Positions 42,209-51,598 are shown, counted from the first letter of the stretch. The stretch: DNA of 64,000 bases from Korobacter sp963703075 (GCA_963703075.1 OY969786.1:4216001-4280000), one strand, 5' to 3'. A program made the numbers and translations. The notes: a model not told the origin generated them from the sequence alone.

Positions 42209-43127
42209 ACGCACGAAGCCGTGCGGCCTCGTCGAACTTCTCGATTATAGCAAAGCGACTGAGTGCCCGTTCGGGGCGGACGCAAATCCGGGCAGAGTTG
42301 TGGCTTTTCAATAAACGCGCACGCGGCCAGCGCTGAGAACTATTTCGCGACTTTAGGCAGCGGAGCCGATTGCCCGACATTCTCCGGGCCCTTCCGCGGG
42401 CCGAATATTTGCCGGTGATCGAGTTCCAGCGAATGCTCAACATCTCGGCGAACATCTTGATGCCATCCACCAGGGGATTGATCTTTGATCGGTCATCGTG
42501 GGCCCACTCAACCGGAACTTCCACGATCTTCAACCCGAACTTGCGCGCGAGGAACAATAGTTCGACATCGAATCCCCACCGCTCGATGTGCTGGCGGGTG
42601 AAGATTGTCTCCACGGCCTTGCGGTTGAAAGCCTTGAAGCCGCACTGGGTGTCCTTGTACTTCAATCCAAGCATGAGTCGCATCAGGATGTTGTAGAGGC
42701 GTCCGGCGACCTGGCGCATCATGGATTGCCGCTCGGTCTGCATCTTGGCAATCAGCCAGCGCGATCCGAACGCGACATTCGCGCCCTTCAAAACCTCGGC
42801 GAACAGCTTGGGCGCCTCGGTGATGGGTGCCGACAAATCTGCGTCCGTAAACAGGACGATGTCGCCTGTTGCCTGGAGCATGCCATTGCGCACGCTATAG
42901 CCCTTGCCCCGGTTCCCGGGATTCTCGATCAGGCGGATGAAGGGATACTGCGCGGCAAATTGCTGGACGATTTCCGGCGTGTTGTCGCGCGATCCGTCGT
43001 TGACCACAAGCACTTCAGCCGACCATTTCTGTTCGGCAAGAAACGCAACAATTTTCTGGAGCGAGGCTTGCAGGCGTTCGCTCTCGTTATAGGCGGGGAT
43101 GACAATGCTGTAAGACAAGGGTTCCAT
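42186..43127 (-). CDS. family 2 glycosyltransferase, polyprenyl-phosphate sugar transferase type; 3' end probably frameshifted
   Basis: A 313-residue frame. The catalytic domain matches dolichyl-phosphate glucosyl/mannosyltransferases: SIVIPAYNESERL, VVNDGSRDNT, GKGYSVRNGM, LFTDADLSAP (DxD), CGFKAFNRKAV, EVPVEWAHDD. It would charge a polyprenyl carrier with a hexose for membrane glycosyltransferases. After NSITGKYSARG the frame becomes Arg-rich and runs 23 bases into tRNA-Pro. The neighbouring frame instead gives GPRKGPENVGQSAPLPKVAK and a stop at 42340. A one-base error near 42410 would explain this, making the true product about 262 residues. Confidence 0.82.
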
Positions 43128-43234
43128 GGGCGTCGGTATTCACGGAATGTTCACATCTGTTCCGCAGCTATTAGACGCGGAGTCATTCTAAATCAGTTGT
43201 AAGCGGGAACTCTCTTCTTTGCGATAAGCTCGAT

Positions 43235-44254
43235 TTAAGCTGCTTTGCGACGCTGGGAGATCATGTCGGACAGGCCAAGGACCAGGGAACGGTCCCAAAA
43301 ACCGTGATCTGCCTCCCAAAGCATGGTCTCAAGAGCCATTTCGTGGCTCCGCGGATCCTTATACGGACGTCGGGTCCGCAGCGCGTCGTAGACATCGGCC
43401 ACCTGCAGAATCCGCGCCAGGAGCGGGATTTCTTCTCCAGCAAGCCCGTCCGGGTAGCCGCTGCCGTTCCAATGTTCATGGTGATGCCGAATGATCGGCA
43501 AAACCCTGCGCAGGGAGCGCAACGGTTTGCATATCCGCTCGCCCACCAGTGGATGTTCCCGCATGATCTCCCATTCCCGCGGATTCAGGTCGGTTCCTTT
43601 CTTCAGGATCTCGTCCGGGATGGCAATTTTGCCCAAGTCGTGCAAGTAGCCGCCGCGTTTCAGCGCCACGACCGACTCGGATTCGAGCCCTAAAAACACG
43701 CCCAAGCCGCTGGCATATTCCGCCAGGCGTTCGCAATGCCCTTCGGTATAGGGATCGCGCGCTTCCACGCTTAACCCTAGTGTGCAGAGTACAGCTTCCG
43801 CATTGTCCAGCTCATCGGTGAATTCTTTGAGCCGCAGCAGCGATTTCACACGCGCAAAGAGTTCTTCAGGAAAGATTGGTTTGTTCAGGAATTCGTCGGC
43901 GCCCGCCTCGATCCCACGAATCCTGTTCTCGCGGTCGGTCAGTCCCGTGATCATCACCACTGGAATGAGCCGGGTTTCCCGGTTCTCCTTCAATTCACGG
44001 CAGAGCTGGTAGCCGTTTTTTTCAGGCATCACTACGTCGAGAAGGATCAGGTCGGGAGCGCGAAAGGCAATCTGGTGCTCGGCATCGGCCGCGCTGAAGG
44101 CGACTTGGACCTCATATCCCCGGGTTGCCAGCAGTTCGCGCATCAAAACTGCATTGTCGCGGCTATCATCCACCACCAGAATGTTCTGCGAGCGCTTGAG
44201 CGGGAAATCTTGGGCCACATGGGTGAGAGGGAGTGGCTTCCGTGATGGTTGCAT
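43235..44254 (-). CDS. RpfG-type response regulator with HD-GYP cyclic-di-GMP phosphodiesterase domain
   Basis: A 339-residue protein. The receiver (about 25-140) has VVDDS, LILLDVVMPEKNG and FLNKPIFPEEL. The HD-GYP domain (about 155-325) has HCERLAEYASG, LHDLGKIAIPDEIL, REHPLVGERI and HHHEHWNGSGYPDGL, so metal-binding and GYP signature residues are intact. It should degrade cyclic-di-GMP on phosphorylation. ATG 44254 is used; a GTG at 44269 is in frame. Two PilZ proteins elsewhere in the window are possible downstream readers. Confidence 0.9.
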   Translation of the reverse strand: MQPSRKPLPLTHVAQDFPLKRSQNILVVDDSRDNAVLMRELLATRGYEVQVAFSAADAEHQIAFRAPDLILLDVVMPEKNGYQLCRELKENRETRLIPVVMITGLTDRENRIRGIEAGADEFLNKPIFPEELFARVKSLLRLKEFTDELDNAEAVLCTLGLSVEARDPYTEGHCERLAEYASGLGVFLGLESESVVALKRGGYLHDLGKIAIPDEILKKGTDLNPREWEIMREHPLVGERICKPLRSLRRVLPIIRHHHEHWNGSGYPDGLAGEEIPLLARILQVADVYDALRTRRPYKDPRSHEMALETMLWEADHGFWDRSLVLGLSDMISQRRKAA

Positions 44255-44323
44255 CCTTTCGCCACCCACCTGTGCATGTCCATCTGGGTTGCTTGGAAAC
44301 CTGTGCGGGATTAGCCTCGTAGC

Positions 44324-44992
44324 ATGCGCGCACGCGTCTTAGCCCTCATCCTTATTCTTGCTGGTGCGGCCAGCTCATCTTTTGCAGGTTCCAAACCGCG
44401 CGTCATCACCTTCGGCAAACCGATTACTGTCAAACTCGCTATCGGACCGACCGAGGACAAAACCGTGGACATGAGGATCCGCGGCCTATATGTCGACGGC
44501 AACTTGAAGGAATTTGTTACCGGAGATACTCACGACATCACCGACCGGGTGTTCGTTACACGCAAGGCCTTCCGCCTGAACGACAACTTGCCCGAAGATG
44601 CCAAGACACCCCATTGGAAGTGGCAGCGTGGTTCGTGGCTGATGGTGGACCGCACCAATGCCCATATCACCGCCGTGAAACTTCCCGAGTTCGATCCTTT
44701 CTACTCGAACGTGAGTTGGTACCGGGACTATGCTGCCTATTGCGGCATCTCAGATAGCGGAGAAACGCTTTACGCTGTGGTGGCGCAGATTGGCCGCAAG
44801 AAGGCCGTGCTGCGGAAGGAACTGGGTGCCGCCAGCCAGGGAGACACGCCGGAGTCGGATTGCGACGCTCCGCAATGGGAGCGCACTCCTTCGAAGGTCA
44901 CGTTCTTTCCGAAGAAGTTTCCCAAGGTCAGTTACACCGTCTTCGGTCACGCAACAGATATCGCCACCGACAACAATGATGACGACCAATAA
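44324..44992 (+). CDS. hypothetical exported protein
   Basis: A 222-residue protein with signal peptide MRARVLALILILAGAASSSF. The rest reads as one mixed domain (ITFGKPITVKLAIGPTEDKT, VDMRIRGLYVDGNLKEFVTG, FRLNDNLPEDAKTPHWKWQR GSW) ending in an acidic tail (DNNDDDQ). No family is recognised. It is 15 bases upstream of the FmdE-like gene, so co-transcription is likely. Confidence 0.6.
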   Translation: MRARVLALILILAGAASSSFAGSKPRVITFGKPITVKLAIGPTEDKTVDMRIRGLYVDGNLKEFVTGDTHDITDRVFVTRKAFRLNDNLPEDAKTPHWKWQRGSWLMVDRTNAHITAVKLPEFDPFYSNVSWYRDYAAYCGISDSGETLYAVVAQIGRKKAVLRKELGAASQGDTPESDCDAPQWERTPSKVTFFPKKFPKVSYTVFGHATDIATDNNDDDQ

Positions 44993-45007
44993 GAAAGCTT
45001 TGGCGCG

Positions 45008-45592
45008 ATGAAGTCGCTGGACGAACTGCTGGAAGAAGCAAAGATCGCGCACGGTCATCTGTGCGCCGGACAAGTGCTGGGTGTCCGCATGGCCATGTAC
45101 GGTCTTCGCCAGCTCGATATCAACGACCCTCGCGGCCGTGACCGCAAACGTCTTGTGACCTACGTCGAAATCGATCGCTGTGCGACCGATGCGATTGGCG
45201 TAGTGACCGGCTGCCGGCTCGGCAAGCGCGCTCTCAAGTTCCGCGATTGGGGAAAGATGGCAGCCACCTTCGTCGATCTTGAAAGTGGCCGTGCCATTCG
45301 CGTGGCCGCGCGCGAGTCGTCCAAGGAACTGGCTCGTGCCCGCCATCCAGAACTCGCCAACAAGAATGAGCAGCAGATGCTGGTCTACCGCGAGTTGAGC
45401 GATGACGAACTCTTCACCACGCAATGGGTGGTGGTCGACGTTGGGCCGGAGGAGATGCCGGGATTCAAGGGTGAACGTATCACCTGCGAGCAGTGCGGCG
45501 AAGGCATCAACTACCATCGCGAGGTCCAGCGCGACGGGCGCACCCTGTGCAAAGGCTGTGCCGGCGAGAGCTATTACCGCAGCGCTGACTAG
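45008..45592 (+). CDS. FmdE-family protein with C-terminal zinc ribbon
   Basis: A 194-residue protein. The FmdE signature is HGHLCAGQVLGVRMAMYGL near residue 15, with YVEIDRCATDAIGVVTGCRL containing the conserved Cys. The C-terminal CEQCG ... CKGCAG four-cysteine zinc finger is common in this family. FmdE was named from formylmethanofuran dehydrogenase operons but is widespread in non-methanogens with an unclear, perhaps metal- or molybdenum-related role. Its stop overlaps the convergent peptidase stop in a shared CTAG. Confidence 0.8.
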   Translation: MKSLDELLEEAKIAHGHLCAGQVLGVRMAMYGLRQLDINDPRGRDRKRLVTYVEIDRCATDAIGVVTGCRLGKRALKFRDWGKMAATFVDLESGRAIRVAARESSKELARARHPELANKNEQQMLVYRELSDDELFTTQWVVVDVGPEEMPGFKGERITCEQCGEGINYHREVQRDGRTLCKGCAGESYYRSAD

Positions 45593-47748
45593 TCTCCCTT
45601 CGACGGCACGTATTTCTCCAGCCACTTCAGTTCTTCCCGCACCTTGATCTTCCCGTGCCACGGATTCTTGCCCAGCCCGTGACCTTCACCCGGGAAGACC
45701 AGCAAGGCGCTGGGCACTCCGAGTGTCTTCAGCGACCGTTCCAGCAGGTAATCCTCGAGCACCGCCACGCGGATGTCGTCGCTGCCGGCCACCATGTGCG
45801 TCGGCGTCTTCACCTTGTTCATCTGGAAGAGCGCAGCTTCTTCCGTGTATGTCTTCGTTGTCTCCCAAGGTGCGCCGCCCAGGTACCAGGCGTCGTCGAG
45901 GGTCGTGTCGTCGTTGCCCCAGTTGGCGGCATGTTCCACGGCGCCTGCGCCCGTCACCGCGGCTTTGAATTCGTTGGTCTGCGTGATGAGCCAATTCGTC
46001 ATGTAGCCGCCGTAGCTATAGCCGCCTATCGCCAGCCGGTTCGGATCCGCGATCCCTTGTTTCACCAGCGCATCGACCCCTTCCAATATGTCGCGTCCAG
46101 GTTTTGACACCAGGTGCGGCGCGATGGCCTGCTCGAAGGCATCGCCGTAGCCCGTGGAGCCCCGGTAATTCGGGCGAAACACCAGCCAGCCTTCCGACGC
46201 GGCAAGAATCGCCCAGTCATACCAATCGGCGCCGAAGTGGTCCCCATCGGCGTCGATCGGGCCACCATGAATCATGGTCAGCATGCGCAGGTTCTTGGCT
46301 TCGGACTTCCCCGGAGGGTAGACCAGCATGCCTTCCACCGTGACCCCATCGTCGGCTTTCCAGCGAAACGGCTTGGCCTCCGGAAGAGCGAGGTCGTTGA
46401 ACACTCGATTAAAGCTGGTAATCGGTTTCGCATCTCCAAGCTGGTCCATGTTCTCGGCCAGATAAAGCTCGGTCGGTCGATTCATGCGCGAGTAGGCGAA
46501 GACCACGCGCGGCGAACTCGGGCTCATGGAAACATCGGCATACGTGCCCGGCCATCGGCTGATTTTCTTCTCGCTCGCCGATGCGCTCGCAAAGGAATAG
46601 AGCTGCACCTCGGTACCGAGCATGCCCGCCGTCAGCAGGGAATCGCCTTTCAGCAGCATGTATTCCGACAAGTGCCCACCGAACTTCGTCGCCCAACGCT
46701 CAATGGCTCCGCTGTTGGCATCGATCCAGTAGACCCGGTTCTGTGTGTCGGCATACTTGGCGCTTTCCACCGATCCCTCGGAGGCGCTGAAGAAGATGTG
46801 CCGGTTATCGAGCGCCCATCGGATCTCGGTTTCAACCGCGCTGTTCGTCGTCAGTCGCCGCGCCACCGACGGCAGCGTCCCTCCGCATTCCGCAACATAG
46901 ATCTCGAAATCGCCCGCGCTCTCTTCCCGCTCGGAAATCGACGACGAAAGGAATGCGACTTTGGCATTGTCCGATGAAACCGCCAGCTGCCGTACCCGCA
47001 ACGGAGTCGTGGTGATGACGACAGACCCCGGCGTCTCCGCTGTCTCGACGCCCTTGTTCTTGTCTTTCTCGCCCTTTTCCCCCTCGTCCTTCTTTTCCGT
47101 GACTTCCGTCGGCAAGGTTATGTGCCTCGCCATCACATCGGCAATCGCGATCCTCGCGACCACGTCCCCACGCTCTGAATTGCGATACTCCAGCGTGTCC
47201 TTCCAGTCCTTCTTGTAGGCTTCCTTCTTCTCCTTGCTCCAAGGAGTACGAGTTGCGAAATAAATGCTCTTGGAGTCGGGCGCCCAGGCAAACGCATGCA
47301 CTTCCTCTTCTCCGCGCGTCACGGCGAAAGCTTCGCCACCGCTGGCGGAGATCACATACACGTGTTGAATTTCTTTCTTATCCTTGTCACTGTCCTCGTC
47401 GTCGCCCTCTTTGCCGCCGGAACCTTCTTCTCTCCGGTCGCTAAAAAACGCGATCCACTGTCCGTCCGGCGACCATTGGGCATTGGAGTCGTGCCCCGAC
47501 TGCGTCAGCGGCAGCAGGGTCCCGGTGCTCACGCGATAAAGCCATAGGTCATCGCGAAAACGGTCGTTATCCCAGTCCGCCCGTTCGGTCACGAATGCCA
47601 CCGCGTTCCCGTCCGGAGCCATCCGTACGTCGCGGTAGTACACCGCATTAAAAAACTCGTCCAGGGTGAGCTTGGTTTTTTGCTGAGGAAAGGCGAATGA
47701 TGCCATGCCGATGACGGCCGCGATGAAGACCAGGGAACGATTGCGCAT
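45589..47748 (-). CDS. S9-family prolyl-oligopeptidase-like peptidase
   Basis: A 719-residue exported serine peptidase. GAGGAG precedes ATG 47748 and the signal peptide is MRNRSLVFIAAVIGMASFAF. An N-terminal beta-propeller has WD-like PDGQWIAFFSDRR repeats and two Lys/Glu/Asp-rich insertions (near 100-115 and 200-225). The C-terminal alpha/beta hydrolase carries the Ser in GYSYGGYM (about 578), Asp in AGSDDIRV (about 656) and His in FPGEGHGLG (about 688). It resembles dipeptidyl or acylaminoacyl peptidases. The longer frame from 48171 overlaps the divergent gene and is rejected. Confidence 0.9.
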   Translation of the reverse strand: MRNRSLVFIAAVIGMASFAFPQQKTKLTLDEFFNAVYYRDVRMAPDGNAVAFVTERADWDNDRFRDDLWLYRVSTGTLLPLTQSGHDSNAQWSPDGQWIAFFSDRREEGSGGKEGDDEDSDKDKKEIQHVYVISASGGEAFAVTRGEEEVHAFAWAPDSKSIYFATRTPWSKEKKEAYKKDWKDTLEYRNSERGDVVARIAIADVMARHITLPTEVTEKKDEGEKGEKDKNKGVETAETPGSVVITTTPLRVRQLAVSSDNAKVAFLSSSISEREESAGDFEIYVAECGGTLPSVARRLTTNSAVETEIRWALDNRHIFFSASEGSVESAKYADTQNRVYWIDANSGAIERWATKFGGHLSEYMLLKGDSLLTAGMLGTEVQLYSFASASASEKKISRWPGTYADVSMSPSSPRVVFAYSRMNRPTELYLAENMDQLGDAKPITSFNRVFNDLALPEAKPFRWKADDGVTVEGMLVYPPGKSEAKNLRMLTMIHGGPIDADGDHFGADWYDWAILAASEGWLVFRPNYRGSTGYGDAFEQAIAPHLVSKPGRDILEGVDALVKQGIADPNRLAIGGYSYGGYMTNWLITQTNEFKAAVTGAGAVEHAANWGNDDTTLDDAWYLGGAPWETTKTYTEEAALFQMNKVKTPTHMVAGSDDIRVAVLEDYLLERSLKTLGVPSALLVFPGEGHGLGKNPWHGKIKVREELKWLEKYVPSKGD

Positions 47749-47868
47749 GCACTCCTCATTCAATTGGAATCGGAGCGCAATTATAACGACAGGGAAGGGC
47801 AAACACCGATTCGGTCCGGGCGCGTAACAAAACCAGCCGCGGTATTGCCCATTTGATACGCTTTTCCG

Positions 47869-48267
47869 ATGAACGCAGAGCGCAAAGAACCCGATTACCT
47901 GTTTACCGAGAAGCAGGTTGCCGATAAGAGTTCCATCGCACGACGATTTATCGATATCCGCACAGACCTGAACGAGATCGTGAATCGCACCGACAACTAC
48001 CTCGTCAAGCGCTTTTACAACATCGATCACAACACCTATCTTGAGGGCACCATCCCGGCGAAGTACAAGGAGTTGATGGGCCTGGTTGTCTCCGCCGGCC
48101 TGCGCTGCGACGATTGCATCATTTACCACATCATTCAGAGCTACCGCCTCGGCGCCAACCGTCAGGAACAACAGGAATCCCTGAACGTTGCCTTAGTGGT
48201 CGGCGGCAGTATTGTCATCCCGCATTTACGGCGTGCTTACGCCTTGCTGGAAGAGTTATATTCGTAG
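47869..48267 (+). CDS. carboxymuconolactone-decarboxylase/AhpD-like protein
   Basis: A 132-residue all-helical protein. YNIDHNTYLEGTIPAKYKEL MGLVVSAGLRCDDCIIYHII is the CMD/AhpD core, with the redox CxxC as CDDC followed by the helix His (IIYHII). AhpD-like proteins act in thiol-dependent peroxide defence; enzymatic CMD activity needs other residues. It is divergent from the peptidase. The gene after it starts 19 bases later, so the two are likely co-transcribed. Confidence 0.82.
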   Translation: MNAERKEPDYLFTEKQVADKSSIARRFIDIRTDLNEIVNRTDNYLVKRFYNIDHNTYLEGTIPAKYKELMGLVVSAGLRCDDCIIYHIIQSYRLGANRQEQQESLNVALVVGGSIVIPHLRRAYALLEELYS

Positions 48268-48286
48268 CCGGCAATCTGAGAAAATT

Positions 48287-48691
48287 ATGAAGCTCCGCAT
48301 CTTTGGTTTCGCCTTGCTCTGTCTCGCAGCCTGTTGCCCGTCGATCGGCCAGGATGCCCCCAACATCGACATGAAGCAGATCAAGCACGATGCGAAGGAA
48401 CGCCAGAAAGAGGCGAAAAAGCTCCAGAAACAAGCGCGCAAAGAGGAAGGCGACCAGCTGAAGGAAGCGAAGAAACAGCAGCGGGACGCCCAGAAACAGA
48501 TTGCCAAGGATCGTACTCCTGAACAGAAGGACGCGGACAAGCAGGCCAGTGACCAGAAAAAGCAGGAACGTGCCCAAATGAAGGACGCGAAAAAGCAGGG
48601 AACCGCCTTGCACGATCCGGAAACGCCGAAAGAAGATAAAAAGACCAAGGACGATAATCCGAAGCCCGAGGCTTCGCCCCCGCCGAGTTAA
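48287..48691 (+). CDS. small exported Lys/Gln/Asp-rich coiled-coil protein
   Basis: A 134-residue protein. A signal peptide (MKLRIFGFALLCLAACCPSI) with a Cys pair could be a lipoprotein signal (LAAC). The mature part is almost entirely charged helix (KERQKEAKKLQKQARKEEGD and similar) ending in a Pro/Glu tail. No family can be assigned because of low complexity. ATG 48287 was chosen because it starts at the signal peptide. Confidence 0.55.
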   Translation: MKLRIFGFALLCLAACCPSIGQDAPNIDMKQIKHDAKERQKEAKKLQKQARKEEGDQLKEAKKQQRDAQKQIAKDRTPEQKDADKQASDQKKQERAQMKDAKKQGTALHDPETPKEDKKTKDDNPKPEASPPPS

Positions 48692-48692
48692 T

Positions 48693-49874
48693 TCACAGCG
48701 CCTGCCCGGCGGCGTATCCGGACGCCCACGCCCACTGGAAGTTGAAGCCGCCCAGGTGTCCGGTCACATCCACCACCTCACCAATGAAAAACAGGCCCGG
48801 AACTTTGCGGCTCTCCATCGTTTTTGCCGAGAGTTCGTTCGTGTCGACGCCGCCCCCCGTTACTTCGGCTTTCTCGAAGCCTTCGGTACCCGCGGGTACG
48901 AATTTCCACCCGTGAATCCCTCGCTCGAACGCTTCCAGGGACGCGTTTGTCCACGATTGCGGCGCGTGCAATTCAAGCCACCGATCCACCAATCGCTGCG
49001 CCAGCACCTTCCGGAGTTCCGTGCGCAGGGCCGCTAAGTTCCGGCCCGATGGCTGTGCTCGCAAGCCTTGCGTGACATCGATTCCCGGTGCCAAGTCGAC
49101 CGACACGGCCGTACCCGGCTTCCAGTAGGAAGAGACCTGCAGAATGGCCGGTCCACTCACCCCGCGATGCGTGATCAGCATCTTCTCGCGAAATGCAGCC
49201 TCTTTTGCGGACGCGACCACCTCGGCCGACAGCCCGGTAAGATCGCAGAAACTCTGCCTCTCCGGCGGCGCAAACGTAAGCGGCACCAGCGCCGGACGTG
49301 GCTCGATGATCCTCAATCCAAACTGCCGCGCCAGGTCGTAACCCAACCCGGTGGCGCCCATCTTCGGAATCGAGAGACCGCCGGTGGCGATCACCAGGAC
49401 GGGTGCCCGAAACTCACCAGCGTCGGTCTTGACCACGAACCCGTCGGAGCGCGTCACCTCCCGCACTGTCATTCGCGTTACGATTCGTACCCCTGCCGAC
49501 TCGCACTCCTGCTCCAGCAGGTGCACGATGTCGCGCGCCGAGCGATCGCAAAACAATTGCCCCAGCGTCTTCTCGTGATAAGGGATCGTGTATTTCTCAA
49601 CCAGCGCGATGAAATCCGCCGGGGTGTAGCGCGCCAGCGCCGATTTACAGAAATGTGGATTTTCGGACAGGAAATTGGCAGCGGTACAATGCAGGTTGGT
49701 GAAGTTACAGCGCCCGCCGCCGGAGATCAGGATCTTCTTCCCGATCTTTTCCGCATGTTCCAGCACCACCACCCGGCGCCCGCGCTTGCCCGCCTCGATC
49801 GCGCACATCAGCCCCGCGGCGCCGGCGCCCAGCACGATCGCGTCGAATTCCGTATGTAGTGGAGTACCGCTCAC
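48693..49874 (-). CDS. BaiN/RdsA-type FAD-dependent oxidoreductase (HI0933-like)
   Basis: A 393-residue flavoprotein. The dinucleotide-binding motif is VLGAGAAGLMCAIEAGKRG near the N-terminus. KKILISGGGRCNFTN and the C-terminal FFIGEVVDVTGHLGGFNFQW AWASGYAAG are the hallmarks of the HI0933/BaiN family. The substrate is unknown. In gut bacteria a member reduces steroid double bonds, but most members are uncharacterised. It is convergent with the Lys-rich protein gene, 2 bases apart. Confidence 0.88.
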   Translation of the reverse strand: MSGTPLHTEFDAIVLGAGAAGLMCAIEAGKRGRRVVVLEHAEKIGKKILISGGGRCNFTNLHCTAANFLSENPHFCKSALARYTPADFIALVEKYTIPYHEKTLGQLFCDRSARDIVHLLEQECESAGVRIVTRMTVREVTRSDGFVVKTDAGEFRAPVLVIATGGLSIPKMGATGLGYDLARQFGLRIIEPRPALVPLTFAPPERQSFCDLTGLSAEVVASAKEAAFREKMLITHRGVSGPAILQVSSYWKPGTAVSVDLAPGIDVTQGLRAQPSGRNLAALRTELRKVLAQRLVDRWLELHAPQSWTNASLEAFERGIHGWKFVPAGTEGFEKAEVTGGGVDTNELSAKTMESRKVPGLFFIGEVVDVTGHLGGFNFQWAWASGYAAGQAL

Positions 49875-50105
49875 TCCGTGATGGTAACGGATGTCCGGAG
49901 GAACGGAGCAGGCAATGAGGGTGACTCACGACCCGGACGAACGCTATCGCGTTTACCGGATAGTGCAAGGAAGAAGTGCGTGCATAGAGCGGATGGAGCA
50001 AGAACCCCGCGAATACTCTAGGTGTAATCGTTGTGGCACGACGAGACTGCATCGCGCATAGCACAAAAGGGTGCTCCGTCTTTTGGGCCGATCCTTATAT
50101 TAAAG

Positions 50106-50267
50106 CTATCGGCTACCCCTTGGTGAATGCGGGTAGATGATAAGCCCGAAAGCTCCAGCTAGGAAGCTCACTCCTACTAGTATCCAGTCAGTTTCAATCG
50201 TGCTCCAGATTAAGCAGACTATACCTATTACAGCGATCGTTGCTGCACTTAACTTCGCGATAGTCAT
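50106..50267 (-). CDS. small two-helix membrane protein (53 aa)
   Basis: A frame from ATG 50267 to stop 50106 has two hydrophobic helices (IAKLSAATIAVIGIVCLIW and WILVGVSFLAGAFGLIIY) separated by a short acidic turn (STIETD). The local base composition is lower in GC than the flanks. No ribosome site is obvious. The regular helix-turn-helix membrane pattern is the only support. Confidence 0.4.
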   Translation of the reverse strand: MTIAKLSAATIAVIGIVCLIWSTIETDWILVGVSFLAGAFGLIIYPHSPRGSR

Positions 50268-50345
50268 GGGCCCAATGGTTTCGAAGAGATAAAGTCACCG
50301 TCTAGCCGTTGTAACTAGAACTTATCTCTATCTTGCCACGATATA

Positions 50346-50645
50346 CTATCTCTGTGTAGTAATTCCCGATGACATTATGTTCATGTCCGCACGCCTTAAA
50401 CAGAAGCGGGAGCAGTCTCGAGACTCCGCGTCGAGTTGGCGGATTCTTGAATCGAAGTCAGCGAGGAGACGTCGGGAGATTTCGCGCTTCTCGTCCTCGC
50501 CGAGCATTGGCTCGTTGTCATCGGCACGAAGCTCCGCGGCTTGCTCGCGGATCTTCCGCGTCGCGCTGTATTCGGGAAAGTTGGAGATCACCTCGGCCAG
50601 CGAGGCGCTCAACGAATATGTCTTAACGTGGGGTCCAAGGTGCAC
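50346..50645 (-). CDS. hypothetical protein, low support
   Basis: A 99-codon frame (MHLGPHVKTYSLSASLAEVI ... DEKREISRRLLADFDSRIRQ) is fairly rich in G/C at third codon positions. It predicts a basic helical protein. No domain is recognised and the GTG start lacks a ribosome site. It overlaps plus-strand sequence possibly belonging to a decayed recombinase, so it may be a shadow. Confidence 0.25.
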   Translation of the reverse strand: MHLGPHVKTYSLSASLAEVISNFPEYSATRKIREQAAELRADDNEPMLGEDEKREISRRLLADFDSRIRQLDAESRDCSRFCLRRADMNIMSSGITTQR

Positions 50646-50696
50646 CTGTCCGCGACTTCCGCGACTTGTAAAGGAAGATCACGGAGGCGGCGAAGG

Positions 50697-50864
50697 TGCC
50701 CGGTGCGAAACATGCGTCTGCGCGGCGTCGGAGAATACACGGCGATGCGCTTAACGGGACACAAGACAACCGCCGTCTTTCGAAGGTATGATATTCACTC
50801 CAGCGACGATCTACGCGACGCGGCGCTAAAACTGGAAGTGACAGCTAAGTTACAAAACGCGTAG
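50697..50864 (+). pseudogene. C-terminal remnant of a tyrosine recombinase/integrase
   Basis: About 55 codons end in VRNMRLRGVGEYTAMRLTGH KTTAVFRRYDIHSSDDLRDA ALKLE. The GHKTxxVFxRYDI block holds the last catalytic His and the nucleophile Tyr of phage-type integrases. The upstream catalytic Arg box is present only as FRDL followed by a stop near 50671. No full-length frame exists, so this is a remnant. It ends 21 bases before tRNA-Leu. Confidence 0.65.
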
Positions 50865-50884
50865 GTGCCCACCGTAAGTGATTG

Positions 50885-50973
50885 GCCGGGATGGCGGAAC
50901 TGGCAGACGCAGCGGACTCAAAATCCGCCGAGGTTTACCCCTCGTGGGGGTTCGACCCCCCCTCCCGGCACCA
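50885..50973 (+). tRNA. tRNA-Leu (anticodon CAA)
   Basis: An 89-base class II tRNA. Acceptor GCCGGGA (50885-50891) pairs with TCCCGGC (50963-50969), then A and encoded CCA. The anticodon stem GCGGA/TCCGC encloses CTCAAAA, giving CAA. A long variable arm follows and the T arm is GGGGGTTCGACCCCCC. Confidence 0.96.
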
Positions 50974-50985
50974 TTCGTTTCACTC

Positions 50986-51357
50986 TCACTTAGCGGCGAC
51001 GGCGACCAGCTCGAAACGTGCGCCCAACAGCAGCGGACCCGAACCGATGAATGCGCGCGCCGGCAGCTCCTCATCGAAGTACTTCGTATAGATCGCGTTG
51101 AAGGTTTCGAACAGCGACACATCCGGGGTAAAGACCTGCACTTGCACGAGGTCATCCATCAGCATGCCGGCCTGGTCCAAGACTTGCCGTACCCCATCGA
51201 GCAAGTAGCGGACTTCCTCGCTTGGGTTGTCCGGGACGTTCATCGTGCCCGGCTTGAATCCGATGCGGCCAGAGAGATAAAGCGTGTTTCCTACCTTGAT
51301 GGCGTCGCTAAATGGCAGGCCAGCGGGTCGGTTCGGCAGATTGATGGCGATTCTCAT
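50986..51357 (-). CDS. RidA-family (YjgF) reactive-intermediate deaminase
   Basis: A 123-residue protein. LPFSDAIKVGNTLYLSGRIG, the DGVRQVLDQAGMLMDDLVQV helix and the C-terminal ARAFIGSGPLLLGARFELVA VAAK match the RidA fold. RidA hydrolyses enamine/imine by-products of pyridoxal enzymes through a conserved Arg. Here the usual RxxV segment reads ARAFIGSG, with an Arg present, while the C-terminal Glu is in the expected place. Convergent with tRNA-Leu. Confidence 0.85.
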   Translation of the reverse strand: MRIAINLPNRPAGLPFSDAIKVGNTLYLSGRIGFKPGTMNVPDNPSEEVRYLLDGVRQVLDQAGMLMDDLVQVQVFTPDVSLFETFNAIYTKYFDEELPARAFIGSGPLLLGARFELVAVAAK

Positions 51358-51598
51358 CCTGCCTATATATCAGAATGTGCGCCCCATTTCCCGCATACAT
51401 CTTCGCTCGCCGGGCATCTATACTTGAGTGTTTCCGACGCTCGCCGCCTGCGGGCATACCTATGGCGGGGTTCGCGGTACTCACATCCTCCGCGCAAATT
51501 GCGGGATGTGAGTCGAGGGTATCGAGGGAAACCTCGCTGCCTCCCTTTTTTGGAAAGGAAACGCCGCCGGCCTTTGCCGCGGTGTGTTTGTTCGCGGC

